Source: RGIG7450 sp045633565
GTDB lineage: Bacteria; Bacillota; Clostridia; RUG12999
Direction: 5' to 3'
Length of the DNA stretch: 64,000 bases
NCBI GenBank assembly: GCA_045633565.1
Contig: JAZQYO010000027.1
Location: 62,001 to 126,000, forward strand
This document shows positions 27,060 to 36,711 of this stretch, in pieces. The translations under genes and the position numbers were made by a program. The notes below the pieces were generated by a model that saw only the letters and a program-made list of their open reading frames with translations, was not told the DNA's origin and ran no database searches. Every line of letters starts with the position of its first letter. Position 1 is the first letter of the stretch.

Positions 27060-27695
27060 ATGTTGCTTGATATAATTTTTCTTGCGATTATAATAATTTG
27101 TACAGTCTGGGGAGCAAAGCGTGGGATAATAAAAACGGCGCTTGGATTATCCTCCGTTTTAGTGAGCATAATTGCGGCAATCTGGCTTTATGAGCCGTTT
27201 ATGGAACTTATAAAACAAAATGCGGCAATATCCGGAGCGATTGATAATTTTAAAGAAAGCATCAAAACAGCACTTCTTCCGGCAATAAAAATTGATGAGG
27301 CACTTATTGATACACACACTCCTGCACTCTTGGTTTCGTTGCTGGGAAGTGACATAATAAGTCAGGGACAGGAAGCGGTTGCAACAGCGGTGGCAGACGC
27401 CGTTGTGTATCTTATAACAATTGTAATTTTTATTGTTGTGATAAAAGTGCTTGTGAGTATTTTGTTTAAGGTGTTTAATCTTGCCGCTAAACTGCCGGTT
27501 ATAAAACAGGCAAACGGTCTTGTAGGCGGAATTTTAGGAATTGTTATAGGCGTATTTTTATGTTGGATAGCAGCTGCAGCTTTAACTATGTTTATCGGTC
27601 AGGAGGGTTCCGGCTGGATAATAGAGAATGTCGAAACGTCAAGGCTGGCAAAACACCTGTTTGACACAAACATCATTTTCTCAACCTTGAAATAA
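27060..27695 (+). CDS. CvpA family membrane protein
   Basis: This 211-residue protein has four hydrophobic segments (about 4-22, 25-45, 110-138 and 158-185) and the CvpA-type N-terminus (DIIFLAIIIICTVWGAKRGI). CvpA was named for colicin V production in E. coli; in Firmicutes the function is unclear. It lies between DUF5711 and YesL-like genes. Confidence 0.85.
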   Translation: MLLDIIFLAIIIICTVWGAKRGIIKTALGLSSVLVSIIAAIWLYEPFMELIKQNAAISGAIDNFKESIKTALLPAIKIDEALIDTHTPALLVSLLGSDIISQGQEAVATAVADAVVYLITIVIFIVVIKVLVSILFKVFNLAAKLPVIKQANGLVGGILGIVIGVFLCWIAAAALTMFIGQEGSGWIIENVETSRLAKHLFDTNIIFSTLK

Positions 27696-27711
27696 CACGG
27701 AGGAAAAATAA

Positions 27712-28575
27712 ATGGGACTTTTCAATCAGAATTACGACAAGCCGGGCAAAGGCGTAAGAAAAAACGAACCTAAGAAAAAAGGGGCGGCACTCTACTGGGA
27801 GCTTTTTTCGAGAAAGTGGAGAAGCTACATAGTGCTGAATCTTTTATATGCAATTACCTGCATACCGGCATTTATAATTTACTTTTTCATAGCATTTGGT
27901 CTTATGCCGGGTCACAGTCCAGCAGAGGATACAGGTCTTGCTTTAATGATAGCAGGATTTATGATAACATTTTTTGCAACCAGTCCCTTTAAAGCAGGAT
28001 ATACTTATGTTCTCAGAAACTATGTGAGGGAGCAGCATGCGTGGACCACTTCGGATTTTTTTGAAGCTACCCGTAAAAATTTTGGGCAGGCTACGCTTAT
28101 GTTTGTTATAGACATGGTAGTAAGTATTTGCTTTTTATTTGCAATCCGCTTTTATTTTGCCCTTTCACAGACTGCCATCTGGGTATCTGTTTTTTTAGGT
28201 TTGGTTATAATAGCTATGGTGATGTTTGCAATCATGCAGAGCTTCAGCTGGTGTATGCTGGTAACTTTTGAACTTAAAACCAAAGCAATTTATAAAAATT
28301 CGTATCTTCTGTCAATGGCAACCATTCCGGTTAATATTGCAAGCCTTTTTATAAGAGTTGCGGCTACAGCACTTATTTTCAGCTTTTTGCCCCTCGCACT
28401 TTTGGCAATGGTTGTAGTATTTTTGTCGGCAGCAGGTCTTTTAGAGCAAATGCTTGCATATCCTGCAATTGACAAATTTATGATGCCAAAAGAAGATGAA
28501 GAAGAAAAAAAAGAAGATTACGTGGATCTGGACGAAATTGAACTGCAGCAAAATCCGGAGGGAACAGATGATTAA
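27712..28575 (+). CDS. YesL/DUF624-like membrane protein
   Basis: This 287-residue protein has a short basic N-terminus (PGKGVRKNEPKKKG), five or six membrane helices (about 40-270) and a C-terminal acidic tail. The layout, a large PGxGV start followed by WELFSRKWRSYIVLNLLY, resembles the DUF624/YesL membrane family in Clostridia. The function is not known. The stop overlaps the next start by 8 nt. Confidence 0.65.
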   Translation: MGLFNQNYDKPGKGVRKNEPKKKGAALYWELFSRKWRSYIVLNLLYAITCIPAFIIYFFIAFGLMPGHSPAEDTGLALMIAGFMITFFATSPFKAGYTYVLRNYVREQHAWTTSDFFEATRKNFGQATLMFVIDMVVSICFLFAIRFYFALSQTAIWVSVFLGLVIIAMVMFAIMQSFSWCMLVTFELKTKAIYKNSYLLSMATIPVNIASLFIRVAATALIFSFLPLALLAMVVVFLSAAGLLEQMLAYPAIDKFMMPKEDEEEKKEDYVDLDEIELQQNPEGTDD

Positions 28576-29809
28576 AAAAACACTTAAAGAGGGAATAAAC
28601 CTGGTATATCTGCCGGGAGATAAATTTAAAACCGTATATATCAGAATGAATATATATCGTCCCATGGGTGAGGAAGCTACCAAAAATGCACTGCTTGCAC
28701 GTGTACTGAAAGCGGGCAGTAAAAAGTATGACAAAAGGCAGCTTGAAAAGGAACTTGAATCACTCTATGGAGCGGCACTTGGTGCAAATGTAAGTAAAAA
28801 CGGCGATGTTCAGGTGCTTTCCTTTCATATTTCTCTGCCGGCTGACAGATATACCGGCGATGGTAATGTTAAAAAAGCAGCGGAACTTTTAAATGAGGTT
28901 GTATTCAGTCCGGACTCAGCCGGAGATTCTTTTAAAAAGGAAACTGTGGATGTGGAGAAAAACAATCTCAGAAACCTTATTGAATCAGTTTTTAATGATA
29001 AAAGAGAGTATGCGGAACAACGCTGTATAGAAACCATGTTCGCAGGTGAGCCTTTTGCAATTTGCGAGCTTGGCAGAGCAATTGACCTTGAAAATATAAA
29101 TGAAAGAAACTTAAAAGAGCATTACGATAATATACTTAAAACCAGCAGGATAGACATATTTGTCTCGGGCGACTGCGATATTGATGCAATAGCCGGCGTG
29201 TTTGAAAATGTAAAATCTTCGTCGGTTGTTCCTGAAAGTAAAGCTGAAAACAAAAAAAGTGATATTAAAAATGTCACAGAGTGTCAGGATGTAAATCAGG
29301 GCAAGCTTATGATGGGCTTTAAAACAGACATTGCCCCAACAGGTGACGATTACTATAAACTTTTGGTTTTCAATTCGGTTTTCGGTGGCGGAACTCATTC
29401 CAAGCTCTTTTGCAATGTCAGAGAAAAGCTCAGCCTTGCTTATTATGCATATTCACGCCTTAACAGATATAAATCTGTAATAACGGTCGGGTCGGGAATA
29501 GAATTTAACAACTTTGAAAAAGCAAAAAATGAAATCATGCTTCAGCTTGATGAGATAAAACAGGGAAATGTGACAGAGTTTGAACTTTCCTCAGCCAAAA
29601 GCAGCATTATAAATGCCTATAAATCAATGGAGGATGAGCCGGCAAGAATTATTGCGGCAAAAACCGGCGGAGTAATTTTAGGCGAGGAAGTGTCTGTCCG
29701 GGAAGTAACACAGTTTGTTAATGCAGTAACAAAAGAGGATGTGGTGGAAATGTCCTCGCACGTGTGGCTTGGCAGTATTTATTTCCTGAAAGGAAACGAA
29801 AATGAATAA
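28568..29809 (+). CDS. M16-family protein, YfmF-like (no zinc motif)
   Basis: This 413-residue protein has the M16 peptidase fold but lacks an HxxEH motif in its N-terminal half, as in YfmF proteins linked in B. subtilis to EF-P 5-aminopentanol modification. It is paired with the motif-bearing YfmH-like partner downstream, so the two may form a heterodimer with one catalytic subunit. GGAGGG lies 5 nt before the ATG; the longer frame from 28496 overlaps the upstream gene and is a shadow. The EF-P link is inferred from the family. Confidence 0.85.
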   Translation: MIKKTLKEGINLVYLPGDKFKTVYIRMNIYRPMGEEATKNALLARVLKAGSKKYDKRQLEKELESLYGAALGANVSKNGDVQVLSFHISLPADRYTGDGNVKKAAELLNEVVFSPDSAGDSFKKETVDVEKNNLRNLIESVFNDKREYAEQRCIETMFAGEPFAICELGRAIDLENINERNLKEHYDNILKTSRIDIFVSGDCDIDAIAGVFENVKSSSVVPESKAENKKSDIKNVTECQDVNQGKLMMGFKTDIAPTGDDYYKLLVFNSVFGGGTHSKLFCNVREKLSLAYYAYSRLNRYKSVITVGSGIEFNNFEKAKNEIMLQLDEIKQGNVTEFELSSAKSSIINAYKSMEDEPARIIAAKTGGVILGEEVSVREVTQFVNAVTKEDVVEMSSHVWLGSIYFLKGNENE

Positions 29810-31070
29810 AATAACCTATGATAACTTAAATGAAACTTTATATAGCTATACTCACCCGAGTGGACTGAAAGTTTTTATGGTCGTCAAAAAGGGATTTGCA
29901 AAATCCTGCGCATATTTTTCCACAGACTACGGTTCCACTACCAACAGGTTTATTCCCAAAGGAGAAAATGAGCTTATAACAGTTCCGGACGGAGTGGCGC
30001 ATTTTCTTGAGCACAAGGTTTTTGAACAGCCGGACGGGGCGAGTGTGTTTGACGCATTCAGTAAATATGGCGCTTATGCCAATGCGTACACCAGTTTTAA
30101 TATGACCACCTATTATTTCTGGTGCACAGAAAATTTCCGTGAAAACTTAAAAATCCTTGTGGATTTTGTTCAAACACCATACTTCACCGATGAAAATGTG
30201 GCAAAAGAACAGGGGATAATTGGTCAGGAAATAAAAATGTACGAGGATGACCCAAACTGGAGCTGTTATTTTAATATGCTTCAGGGGCTTTATAGCAACC
30301 ATACAGTGAGGCTTGATATAGCCGGCAGTGTGGAGAGCATATCCAAAATAACAAAAGATACTCTTTATACCTGTTACAACACCTTTTATAATCCGTCAAA
30401 CATGACGCTGTGTATGGTGGGAGATTTTGACCCTGCCGAGATGGAAAAATATCTTGACGGAATACTGAAAAAGGTAAGTCCCATAGATGAAATTGTGCGG
30501 ATTATGCCGGAGGAACCGGCAAAAATTGCAAAAGCACACATCGTACGTAAAATGAGTGTTGCGACGCCTGTTTACACCATAGGATTTAAGGAAACGGACC
30601 TTTCCGGTGCAATAGAACTTCGCCGTGCAGCAGCAAAAACGGCAATGGAGCTTCTTATAGGTAAAAGCTCAAAGCTTTATGCGTCGCTTTATAATGATGG
30701 TCTGATTTCAGCATCCTTTTCGACTGATTATACAGGAGAAACTGATTATGGATTTGCTGAAATTGCCGATGAAAGTGAAATGTCGGAAAAAATGGCGGAG
30801 AGAATTCTGCAGGGAATAAAAGACTTTAAGTTTGATACTGAAGAATTTGAAAGAATAAAGAGAAAAAGATTTGGTCGCAGCCTGCACGTGTTTGATGACC
30901 CGGAAAATTATGCAGGTGCACTTGCACGTAACACAACTTGCGGCGCTGACCTTTATAAATCTATAGAGCTGGCAGAACAGGTTACGGAAAAAGATGTGAA
31001 AAAGGTTTTTGAAACTATGTTTACACCTGATAATATGACCCTTTCTGAGATTAAGAGGATTGACAAATGA
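29802..31070 (+). CDS. M16-family zinc peptidase, YfmH-like
   Basis: This 422-residue protein carries HFLEHKVFE (about residues 67-75), which is the inverted zinc motif HxxEH, with the downstream glutamate region (about 140-150). It is the catalytic partner of the upstream protein and overlaps it by 8 nt. YfmH-type proteins are linked to EF-P modification in Bacillus. The natural substrate is unknown. Confidence 0.87.
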   Translation: MNKITYDNLNETLYSYTHPSGLKVFMVVKKGFAKSCAYFSTDYGSTTNRFIPKGENELITVPDGVAHFLEHKVFEQPDGASVFDAFSKYGAYANAYTSFNMTTYYFWCTENFRENLKILVDFVQTPYFTDENVAKEQGIIGQEIKMYEDDPNWSCYFNMLQGLYSNHTVRLDIAGSVESISKITKDTLYTCYNTFYNPSNMTLCMVGDFDPAEMEKYLDGILKKVSPIDEIVRIMPEEPAKIAKAHIVRKMSVATPVYTIGFKETDLSGAIELRRAAAKTAMELLIGKSSKLYASLYNDGLISASFSTDYTGETDYGFAEIADESEMSEKMAERILQGIKDFKFDTEEFERIKRKRFGRSLHVFDDPENYAGALARNTTCGADLYKSIELAEQVTEKDVKKVFETMFTPDNMTLSEIKRIDK

Positions 31071-31627
31071 TAGTACCGGAAAATGTTTTAGCGATAACAC
31101 ACCATTTTGCGGAGAAAGCAGTGTCGATGGGCGACACAGTAATTGATGCAACAATGGGAAACGGGCATGACACACTGTTTTTATCACGTCTTGTAGGTGA
31201 AACCGGAAAGGTTTATGCCTTTGATATACAAAAGCAGGCGGTGGAAAGCACGGCAGCTCTTTTAGAAAAAGAGGGAGTAACCAATGCAGAGCTGATACTT
31301 TCCGGTCACCAGAATATGGAGCAGTATGTGGATGGTGAGGTTTCGGCGGTTATGTTCAACCTCGGCTATCTGCCCGGCGGTGACCATTCTGTAGGGACTC
31401 TGGCAGACACCACTATTGCTGCGCTTGAGAGTGCAATGCGGCTTATAAAGAAAAACGGAGTTATAACAATCGGTGTTTACTATGGTGGGGACTCCGGATT
31501 TGATGAAAAAAACAGCGTTATGGAATATATTGCAGGTATAGATTTTAAAAAGTTCACCCTGCTCACGCTGGATTATAAAAACAGACCAAACTGTCCGCCA
31601 ATTGCGGTAATCATAGAAAAATTGTAA
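31067..31627 (+). CDS. mnmM: tRNA mnm5s2U methyltransferase, YtqB/MnmM-like
   Basis: This 186-residue class I methyltransferase has the SAM motif DATMGNGHDT (about 24-33) followed by VYAFDIQ, and FNLGYLPGGDH (about 103-113), the hallmark of the PF06962 family. B. subtilis YtqB was assigned as MnmM, which methylates 5-aminomethyl-2-thiouridine at tRNA position 34. Overlap with the YfmH-like gene is 4 nt. Assignment to MnmM rests on the family and is not proved here. Confidence 0.85.
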   Translation: MIVPENVLAITHHFAEKAVSMGDTVIDATMGNGHDTLFLSRLVGETGKVYAFDIQKQAVESTAALLEKEGVTNAELILSGHQNMEQYVDGEVSAVMFNLGYLPGGDHSVGTLADTTIAALESAMRLIKKNGVITIGVYYGGDSGFDEKNSVMEYIAGIDFKKFTLLTLDYKNRPNCPPIAVIIEKL

Positions 31628-31639
31628 AGGAAGATTAAT

Positions 31640-33376
31640 ATGAGTGAAAATGTTGAAACAAAAAAGAGCTTGAAAAAACCGCTTATTATAATAGCTTCTG
31701 TTATCTGCGCGGTTGTGGTTTTGGTTGCCGGTATGGCATTGTTGGTATCCGGCGAGGGGGTTGCGAAGGGAGTTTGTGTTGAAGGTAAATGGGTTTCGGG
31801 AATGAGCTATGAAGAGTTGACTGAATTTGTAGCTGAAATTGCGGAAAAAGAAATCCCTGATAAAACAGTGACAGTAACCCTTGACGGAAAGGATTATCAG
31901 ATAGCTTTTGCAGATGCTATTTCAGGATATGACGAAAATATGACAGTTGAGAGTGCATATAATTCCGGCAGGGACAAAAATGCGGTTTTAAACTTTTTTA
32001 CAAAGGTTGGATTTATATTCAAAAATAAGAACATCCACCTTGAACCTACCATGGATGAAGAATATATCGGGCAGTTTGTAAACCAAATGTGCGAAGGACT
32101 TCAGCCTGTTAAAACAGATGATTACTGGTTCATGGAAGAGGATAAGATTAAGCTTGTTTACGGCAATGAGGGAAACTTTGTTGATGTTGAACTTTTCAGG
32201 AAACAGCTTGACGAATTCTTAAGGAAGGGCGAAAGCGGCAAAATTACTCTTAATGTTGTACATGCGGAGCCTGCTCCGTTTGATGTTAACGAGATTTATG
32301 AAAATGTTGCATCACAGCCGAGTAATACATATTACGAAGAAAAAGAAGGCAAAAAATATATTGTTCCTGCAAAAAACGGGTATGAGTTTGATAAAAATGA
32401 ACTGAAAAAAGCTATTGACGAAAACAGGGGCGTAAACGAAAGTTTTTACTTTGTTCCGGAGGTTATAAAACCGGATAACACCACACTTGACGAAACAGGA
32501 CTTTTTACTGAGGTGCTTGCTGAATACACCTCCAAGATTACTGACCAGGACAAAAACCGTCTTAACAACGTTCACCTTGCGACAAGCAAAATAAACGGAG
32601 TTATTATCAATCCGGATGATGTTTTTAAATACCTTGGTTATGTTGAGCCAATTACTGTTGAGGGCGGATATAAAAGTGCGAATGTTTATGCCAACGGAAA
32701 GATTTTAAAGGATATCGGCGGTGGCGTCTGCCAGGTTTCATCAGCACTTTACAGTGCGGTTTTATATGCAAATCTTGAAGTTGTTAAAAGATATAATCAC
32801 TCACTGACGGTTGGATATGTTCCTTATGGTCAGGATGCAACAGTTGCGAGTGGAGAAATTGACTTCAGGTTTAAAAATAATACAAACGAGCCTGTTAAAA
32901 TAATAGCGACAAGTGATAATGCAGGTGTGCATATTACAATTATGGGCAAAAAGCCTGACCCGTCTGTTACAATTGAAATTGAAAACGTTATCACTCAGAC
33001 ACTTGTCCCCGAAATAGTTGAAGAAATTGACGAAAGCCTTAATCCGGGCGAAGAAGTTGTGGACTATGCCGGCAAAACCGGATATGTAGTGCAGACCTAT
33101 AAGCATATTTACAAGAACGGAACGCTCGCTGAAACTATTCATGTTTCAACAAGCAGATATAAGAAAATAGATAAAACCATCAGAAAAGGTCCTGATGCGG
33201 GAGAAACAATTGGACAGGTGACAGGAGGAGAAATTTTCGTCGATATACCGGTAAGCGAAGAAATAATTTATCCCGAAACCCAGCCTGAGCAAGTTCCCCA
33301 AACTCAGCCTGAGCAGCCACAGGAGAATACTGAAGCTATTCAAATAACGGAAACAGGGGAAGCAGAACAAAGTTAA
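31640..33376 (+). CDS. VanW family surface protein
   Basis: This 578-residue protein has an N-terminal membrane anchor (about 15-33), one or two peptidoglycan-binding-type modules (about 55-250) and a VanW domain (about 285-430: ATSKINGVIINPDDVFKYLG, GGGVCQVSSALY). A G5-like segment (IVEEIDES) and a Pro/Gln-rich tail end it. The VanW role is not established; despite the name, vancomycin resistance is not implied. It is the last gene of the long unit and is followed by a strong terminator. Confidence 0.88.
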   Translation: MSENVETKKSLKKPLIIIASVICAVVVLVAGMALLVSGEGVAKGVCVEGKWVSGMSYEELTEFVAEIAEKEIPDKTVTVTLDGKDYQIAFADAISGYDENMTVESAYNSGRDKNAVLNFFTKVGFIFKNKNIHLEPTMDEEYIGQFVNQMCEGLQPVKTDDYWFMEEDKIKLVYGNEGNFVDVELFRKQLDEFLRKGESGKITLNVVHAEPAPFDVNEIYENVASQPSNTYYEEKEGKKYIVPAKNGYEFDKNELKKAIDENRGVNESFYFVPEVIKPDNTTLDETGLFTEVLAEYTSKITDQDKNRLNNVHLATSKINGVIINPDDVFKYLGYVEPITVEGGYKSANVYANGKILKDIGGGVCQVSSALYSAVLYANLEVVKRYNHSLTVGYVPYGQDATVASGEIDFRFKNNTNEPVKIIATSDNAGVHITIMGKKPDPSVTIEIENVITQTLVPEIVEEIDESLNPGEEVVDYAGKTGYVVQTYKHIYKNGTLAETIHVSTSRYKKIDKTIRKGPDAGETIGQVTGGEIFVDIPVSEEIIYPETQPEQVPQTQPEQPQENTEAIQITETGEAEQS

Positions 33377-33390
33377 TATTTTTTCTTTAA

Positions 33391-33429
33391 AAAAAAGCAC
33401 CGTAATACTGGCGTATTACGGTGCTTTTT
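33391..33429. terminator. Terminator of the 27-gene unit, bidirectional
   Basis: GCACCGTAATAC (33397-33408) and GTATTACGGTGC (33413-33424) form a perfect 12 bp stem with a TGGC loop. It is preceded by AAAAAA and followed by TTTTT. It can also end the minus-strand glmM-glmS operon, whose last stop codon is at 33452. Confidence 0.92.
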
Positions 33430-33451
33430 CATAGTGAGTAGGTTTTAATGA

Positions 33452-35269
33452 TTACTCTACAGTAACTGATTTTGCAAGGTTTCGGGGTTTGTCTATGTCG
33501 CAACCTCTTGCATTTGAAACATGGTAAGAGAAAATCTGAAGAGCGACAACTGTCAGGGATGGAGAGAATAAATCGTTTGTCACGGGAAGTTTTATGGTAA
33601 AGTCAACTTCGCCTTCAGCACTCATACCTTCAGGCAGGAAGAGCATTACATAAGCGCCTCTTGATTTCACCTCTTTAATGTTACTGATGGTTTTATCAAA
33701 AATATTTTTCTGTGTTGCTACTGCAAGCACCAGAGTGTTTTCCTCAATCAGCGAGATTGTGCCATGCTTAAGCTCGCCGGCTGCATAGGCTTCTGAATGA
33801 ATATAGGAAATTTCCTTGAGCTTGAGTGACCCCTCAAGAGATACACAATAGTCAAGCCCTCTGCCAAGATAAAATGCGTCTGAAACATCATGGTGGTTTT
33901 CTGCACATTGTTTTAAGGTGTCATTAAGAGCTATAACTTCTTTGATTTTTTCCGGAAGTGCAATAAGTTCGTCGCAAAGCTCGGCCTGATAATCGTTTGA
34001 AATGGTGCCTTTGCCCGAAGCAAGATATAAAGCAAGAAGGTCGAGCATAATAAGCTGACAGCTGTAAGCTTTTGTAGTTGCAACAGCAATCTCCGGACCC
34101 GCAACTGTGTGAACAACATAATCTGCCTCACGGGCGATAGAGCTGCCGGCAACATTTACAATTGCAAGGGTTTTAGCACCTCTTGTTTTCGCTTCACGCA
34201 TTGCAGCGAGCGTGTCTGCCGTTTCGCCCGACTGACTTATCACGATAACAAGGTCGTTTTCAGATAAAATGGGGTCAGCGTAACGGAACTCGGAAGCAAG
34301 CCAAACATCAACGGGGATTTTAGCTAATTTCTCAATAACATATTTTCCTGCAAGACCGGTATGGTATGCACTGCCACAGGCTGTGATGTAAATCCTGCTC
34401 AGTGATTTTAAATGGTCTGAGAGCTCAGAAAGCTCTTCAAAGACAACTTTTCCATTTTTTATGTGACCAGAGAGTGTGTCTTTAACTGTCTTTGGCTGTT
34501 CGTGGATTTCCTTGAGCATAAAATGGTCAAAACCGCCTTTTTCAGCTGCATCAATATCCCAGTCCACATGGAAAAGCTCTTTTTTGATTTCCTGCTTGTC
34601 TAAGGAATAAATATTAATGTCATTTTCTGTGCAGCGTACAATTTCGCCATCTTCAAGAAGATAAACATCACGGGTTTCGGACAAAAGTGCGGGAATATCA
34701 GAAGCGATAAAGTTTTCGTTTTTACCTTTCCCGGCAATCAGCGGACTGTCTTTTTTAACAGCGTAAAGCTCGCCCGGATGGTCGGTTGAAATTATGCCAA
34801 GTGCAAATGAACCTGACAGTTTTGCTACAGTTTTACTGATAGCATCAAGCATATCGCCATCATAGTTAAGCTGAAGAAGATGCGCAACTACTTCACTGTC
34901 TGTATCTGATGCAAACTCAAATCCTTTTTCAGTTAAAAAACTTCTGAGCGTGAGATAGTTTTCGATAATACCGTTGTGAACAATAGCAAATTTGCTGTTG
35001 CCTGAAAGATGGGGGTGGGAGTTTTTATCGGACGGAGCACCGTGTGTTGCCCAACGGGTGTGACCGATACCGATATTTCCGAAAGTTTTATCTGTTGTTT
35101 TTTCTTTAAGTACCGAAAGGCGTCCTTTTGTTTTAATGCAATTTATGCCGCCATCATTTAAAAGTGCAACGCCGGCAGAATCATAACCACGATATTCTAA
35201 CTTTTCAAGACCGCCCAAAAGGAAGGGGAGAGCATTGTTTTTACCAATATAACCAACTATTCCACACAT
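33452..35269 (-). CDS. glmS: Glucosamine-6-phosphate synthase (isomerising)
   Basis: This 605-residue enzyme makes glucosamine-6-phosphate from fructose-6-phosphate and glutamine. The N-terminal Cys nucleophile is in MCGIVGYIG, the glutaminase domain spans about 1-235 and two SIS domains follow (about 285-425 and 455-595), ending DKPRNLAKSVTVE. It lies 2 nt downstream of glmM, which leaves no room for a glmS ribozyme between the two. This is the committed step toward UDP-GlcNAc. Confidence 0.97.
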   Translation of the reverse strand: MCGIVGYIGKNNALPFLLGGLEKLEYRGYDSAGVALLNDGGINCIKTKGRLSVLKEKTTDKTFGNIGIGHTRWATHGAPSDKNSHPHLSGNSKFAIVHNGIIENYLTLRSFLTEKGFEFASDTDSEVVAHLLQLNYDGDMLDAISKTVAKLSGSFALGIISTDHPGELYAVKKDSPLIAGKGKNENFIASDIPALLSETRDVYLLEDGEIVRCTENDINIYSLDKQEIKKELFHVDWDIDAAEKGGFDHFMLKEIHEQPKTVKDTLSGHIKNGKVVFEELSELSDHLKSLSRIYITACGSAYHTGLAGKYVIEKLAKIPVDVWLASEFRYADPILSENDLVIVISQSGETADTLAAMREAKTRGAKTLAIVNVAGSSIAREADYVVHTVAGPEIAVATTKAYSCQLIMLDLLALYLASGKGTISNDYQAELCDELIALPEKIKEVIALNDTLKQCAENHHDVSDAFYLGRGLDYCVSLEGSLKLKEISYIHSEAYAAGELKHGTISLIEENTLVLAVATQKNIFDKTISNIKEVKSRGAYVMLFLPEGMSAEGEVDFTIKLPVTNDLFSPSLTVVALQIFSYHVSNARGCDIDKPRNLAKSVTVE

Positions 35270-35271
35270 GA

Positions 35272-36630
35272 TTATTCTCCTTTTCTGCTTAAAGATTCCA
35301 TGAAATCTCTTATTTTTTCAGCATCTTTTATCATTTCGTTTTTGTCTTTGCCTTCAATCATAACTCGTATAACCGGTTCGGTTCCGGAGGGTCTTATTAA
35401 AACTCTGCCGGACGATGAATATTTTTCCTGTGTATCGGAAATGAGGCGTGAAAGCTCTTCATCCTTTAATATATCAGCACTACTTACACCATTTGTTTTT
35501 GCATTTAAAACAATCTGGGGTAAAATGGTTATGCTTTTTCTGAGCTCGGAAGTGTTTTTGCCCGATTTTTTCAGTAGCTTTAAAAACTCAAGAGCACACA
35601 CAAGTCCGTCGCCGGTGGTGTTATAAAGAGTTGAAATTATATGACCCGATTCTTCACCGCCGATAACACCGCCGATTTCCGCCATTTTTTCATAAACATA
35701 GCGGTCACCCACCTTTGTGGCAACAAAATCAATTTTCTGCTCTTTTAAAGTGAGAGAAAGCCCCATATTGCTCATTACAGTACCTACCACTGTATTGCCG
35801 TTTAAAATACCACGTTTTTTATATTCTATTGCAATAAGACCTATAAGCACGTCACCGCTTAAAGCGTCGCCATTTTCGTCTACGGCTAAAACCCTGTCAG
35901 CATCGCCGTCAAAAGCTATGCCAACATCTGCTTTGCAGCCGGTTACAAATTCGGACAGGCTTTTAATGTGCACACTACCGCAGTTTTCGTTTATGTTTAT
36001 TCCGTCAGGAGATGCAGATTTTACAAAAACCTCAGCGCCAAGCTTTTTAAAAGCTTCCGGGGCAATAAAAGAGTTTGCACCGTTGGAGCAATCAACGGCA
36101 ATTTTCATGCCTGTAAGGTCACATCCTGCAGCAGAAACTGCATGATTTAAGTAGTCTTCTGAACCCTCTGCATAGCTTTTGAATCTTCCGATATCACCGC
36201 CGGTAAGGGGAGCGGGAATGGTTTTGTTGCCAAGCAGATACTCTTCAATTTCCTCTTCAAGTTCATCGCTCAGCTTTTCACCGTCTGAGTTGAAAAACTT
36301 AATGCCGTTATACTCAACCGGATTGTGAGACGCAGAAATAACAACCCCGGCATCTGCACCGAGTTTTCGTGTCATATAAGCTACAGCAGGTGTGGGAATA
36401 ACGCCAAGAGTAACCACCTCAGCACCACAGGAAAGTGCACCCGACACAAATGCAGCCTCAAGCATATCGCTTGATATACGTGTATCTTTGCCTATTACAA
36501 TACGGATTTTTTTAGTGTTTTTGCGGGATATTACATATGTGGAATACCGTCCGAGATTTAAGGCAAGCTGAGCATCAAGATAGCTACCTGCTACACCACG
36601 GACACCGTCTGTTCCGAAAAATTTAGTCAT
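35272..36630 (-). CDS. glmM: Phosphoglucosamine mutase
   Basis: This 452-residue enzyme converts glucosamine-6-phosphate to glucosamine-1-phosphate. The phosphoserine loop is ISASHNPVEYNG (about 97-108), the metal loop is DGDADR (about 240-245) and the C-terminal phosphate-binding loop is RPSGTEPVIRVM. It is co-transcribed with glmS, giving two consecutive steps of UDP-GlcNAc supply. AGGAGG precedes the ATG. Confidence 0.96.
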   Translation of the reverse strand: MTKFFGTDGVRGVAGSYLDAQLALNLGRYSTYVISRKNTKKIRIVIGKDTRISSDMLEAAFVSGALSCGAEVVTLGVIPTPAVAYMTRKLGADAGVVISASHNPVEYNGIKFFNSDGEKLSDELEEEIEEYLLGNKTIPAPLTGGDIGRFKSYAEGSEDYLNHAVSAAGCDLTGMKIAVDCSNGANSFIAPEAFKKLGAEVFVKSASPDGININENCGSVHIKSLSEFVTGCKADVGIAFDGDADRVLAVDENGDALSGDVLIGLIAIEYKKRGILNGNTVVGTVMSNMGLSLTLKEQKIDFVATKVGDRYVYEKMAEIGGVIGGEESGHIISTLYNTTGDGLVCALEFLKLLKKSGKNTSELRKSITILPQIVLNAKTNGVSSADILKDEELSRLISDTQEKYSSSGRVLIRPSGTEPVIRVMIEGKDKNEMIKDAEKIRDFMESLSRKGE

Positions 36631-36656
36631 AGCATAATCCTCCTATTTATATAGGA

Positions 36657-36685
36657 AATATAACATAATAAAAGAAGATATTCAA
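36657..36685 (-). promoter_or_regulatory. Promoter of glmM-glmS
   Basis: On the minus strand TTGAAT (36685-36680) is followed after exactly 17 nt by TATATT (36662-36657), 27 nt upstream of the glmM ATG. Transcription would start close to 36650, giving a very short leader. Confidence 0.6.
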
Positions 36686-36711
36686 GACAAAATTACTAAA
36701 ACGATTAAGTG

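Noticed and set aside
33430..35271. glmS ribozyme
   Set aside because: Only 2 nt separate glmM and glmS, and no ribozyme-like sequence was found near the operon promoter.
36642..36655. Hairpin CCTAT/ATAGG overlapping the glmM ribosome binding site
   Set aside because: The likely transcript start (about 36650) lies inside the hairpin, so it is not fully transcribed.
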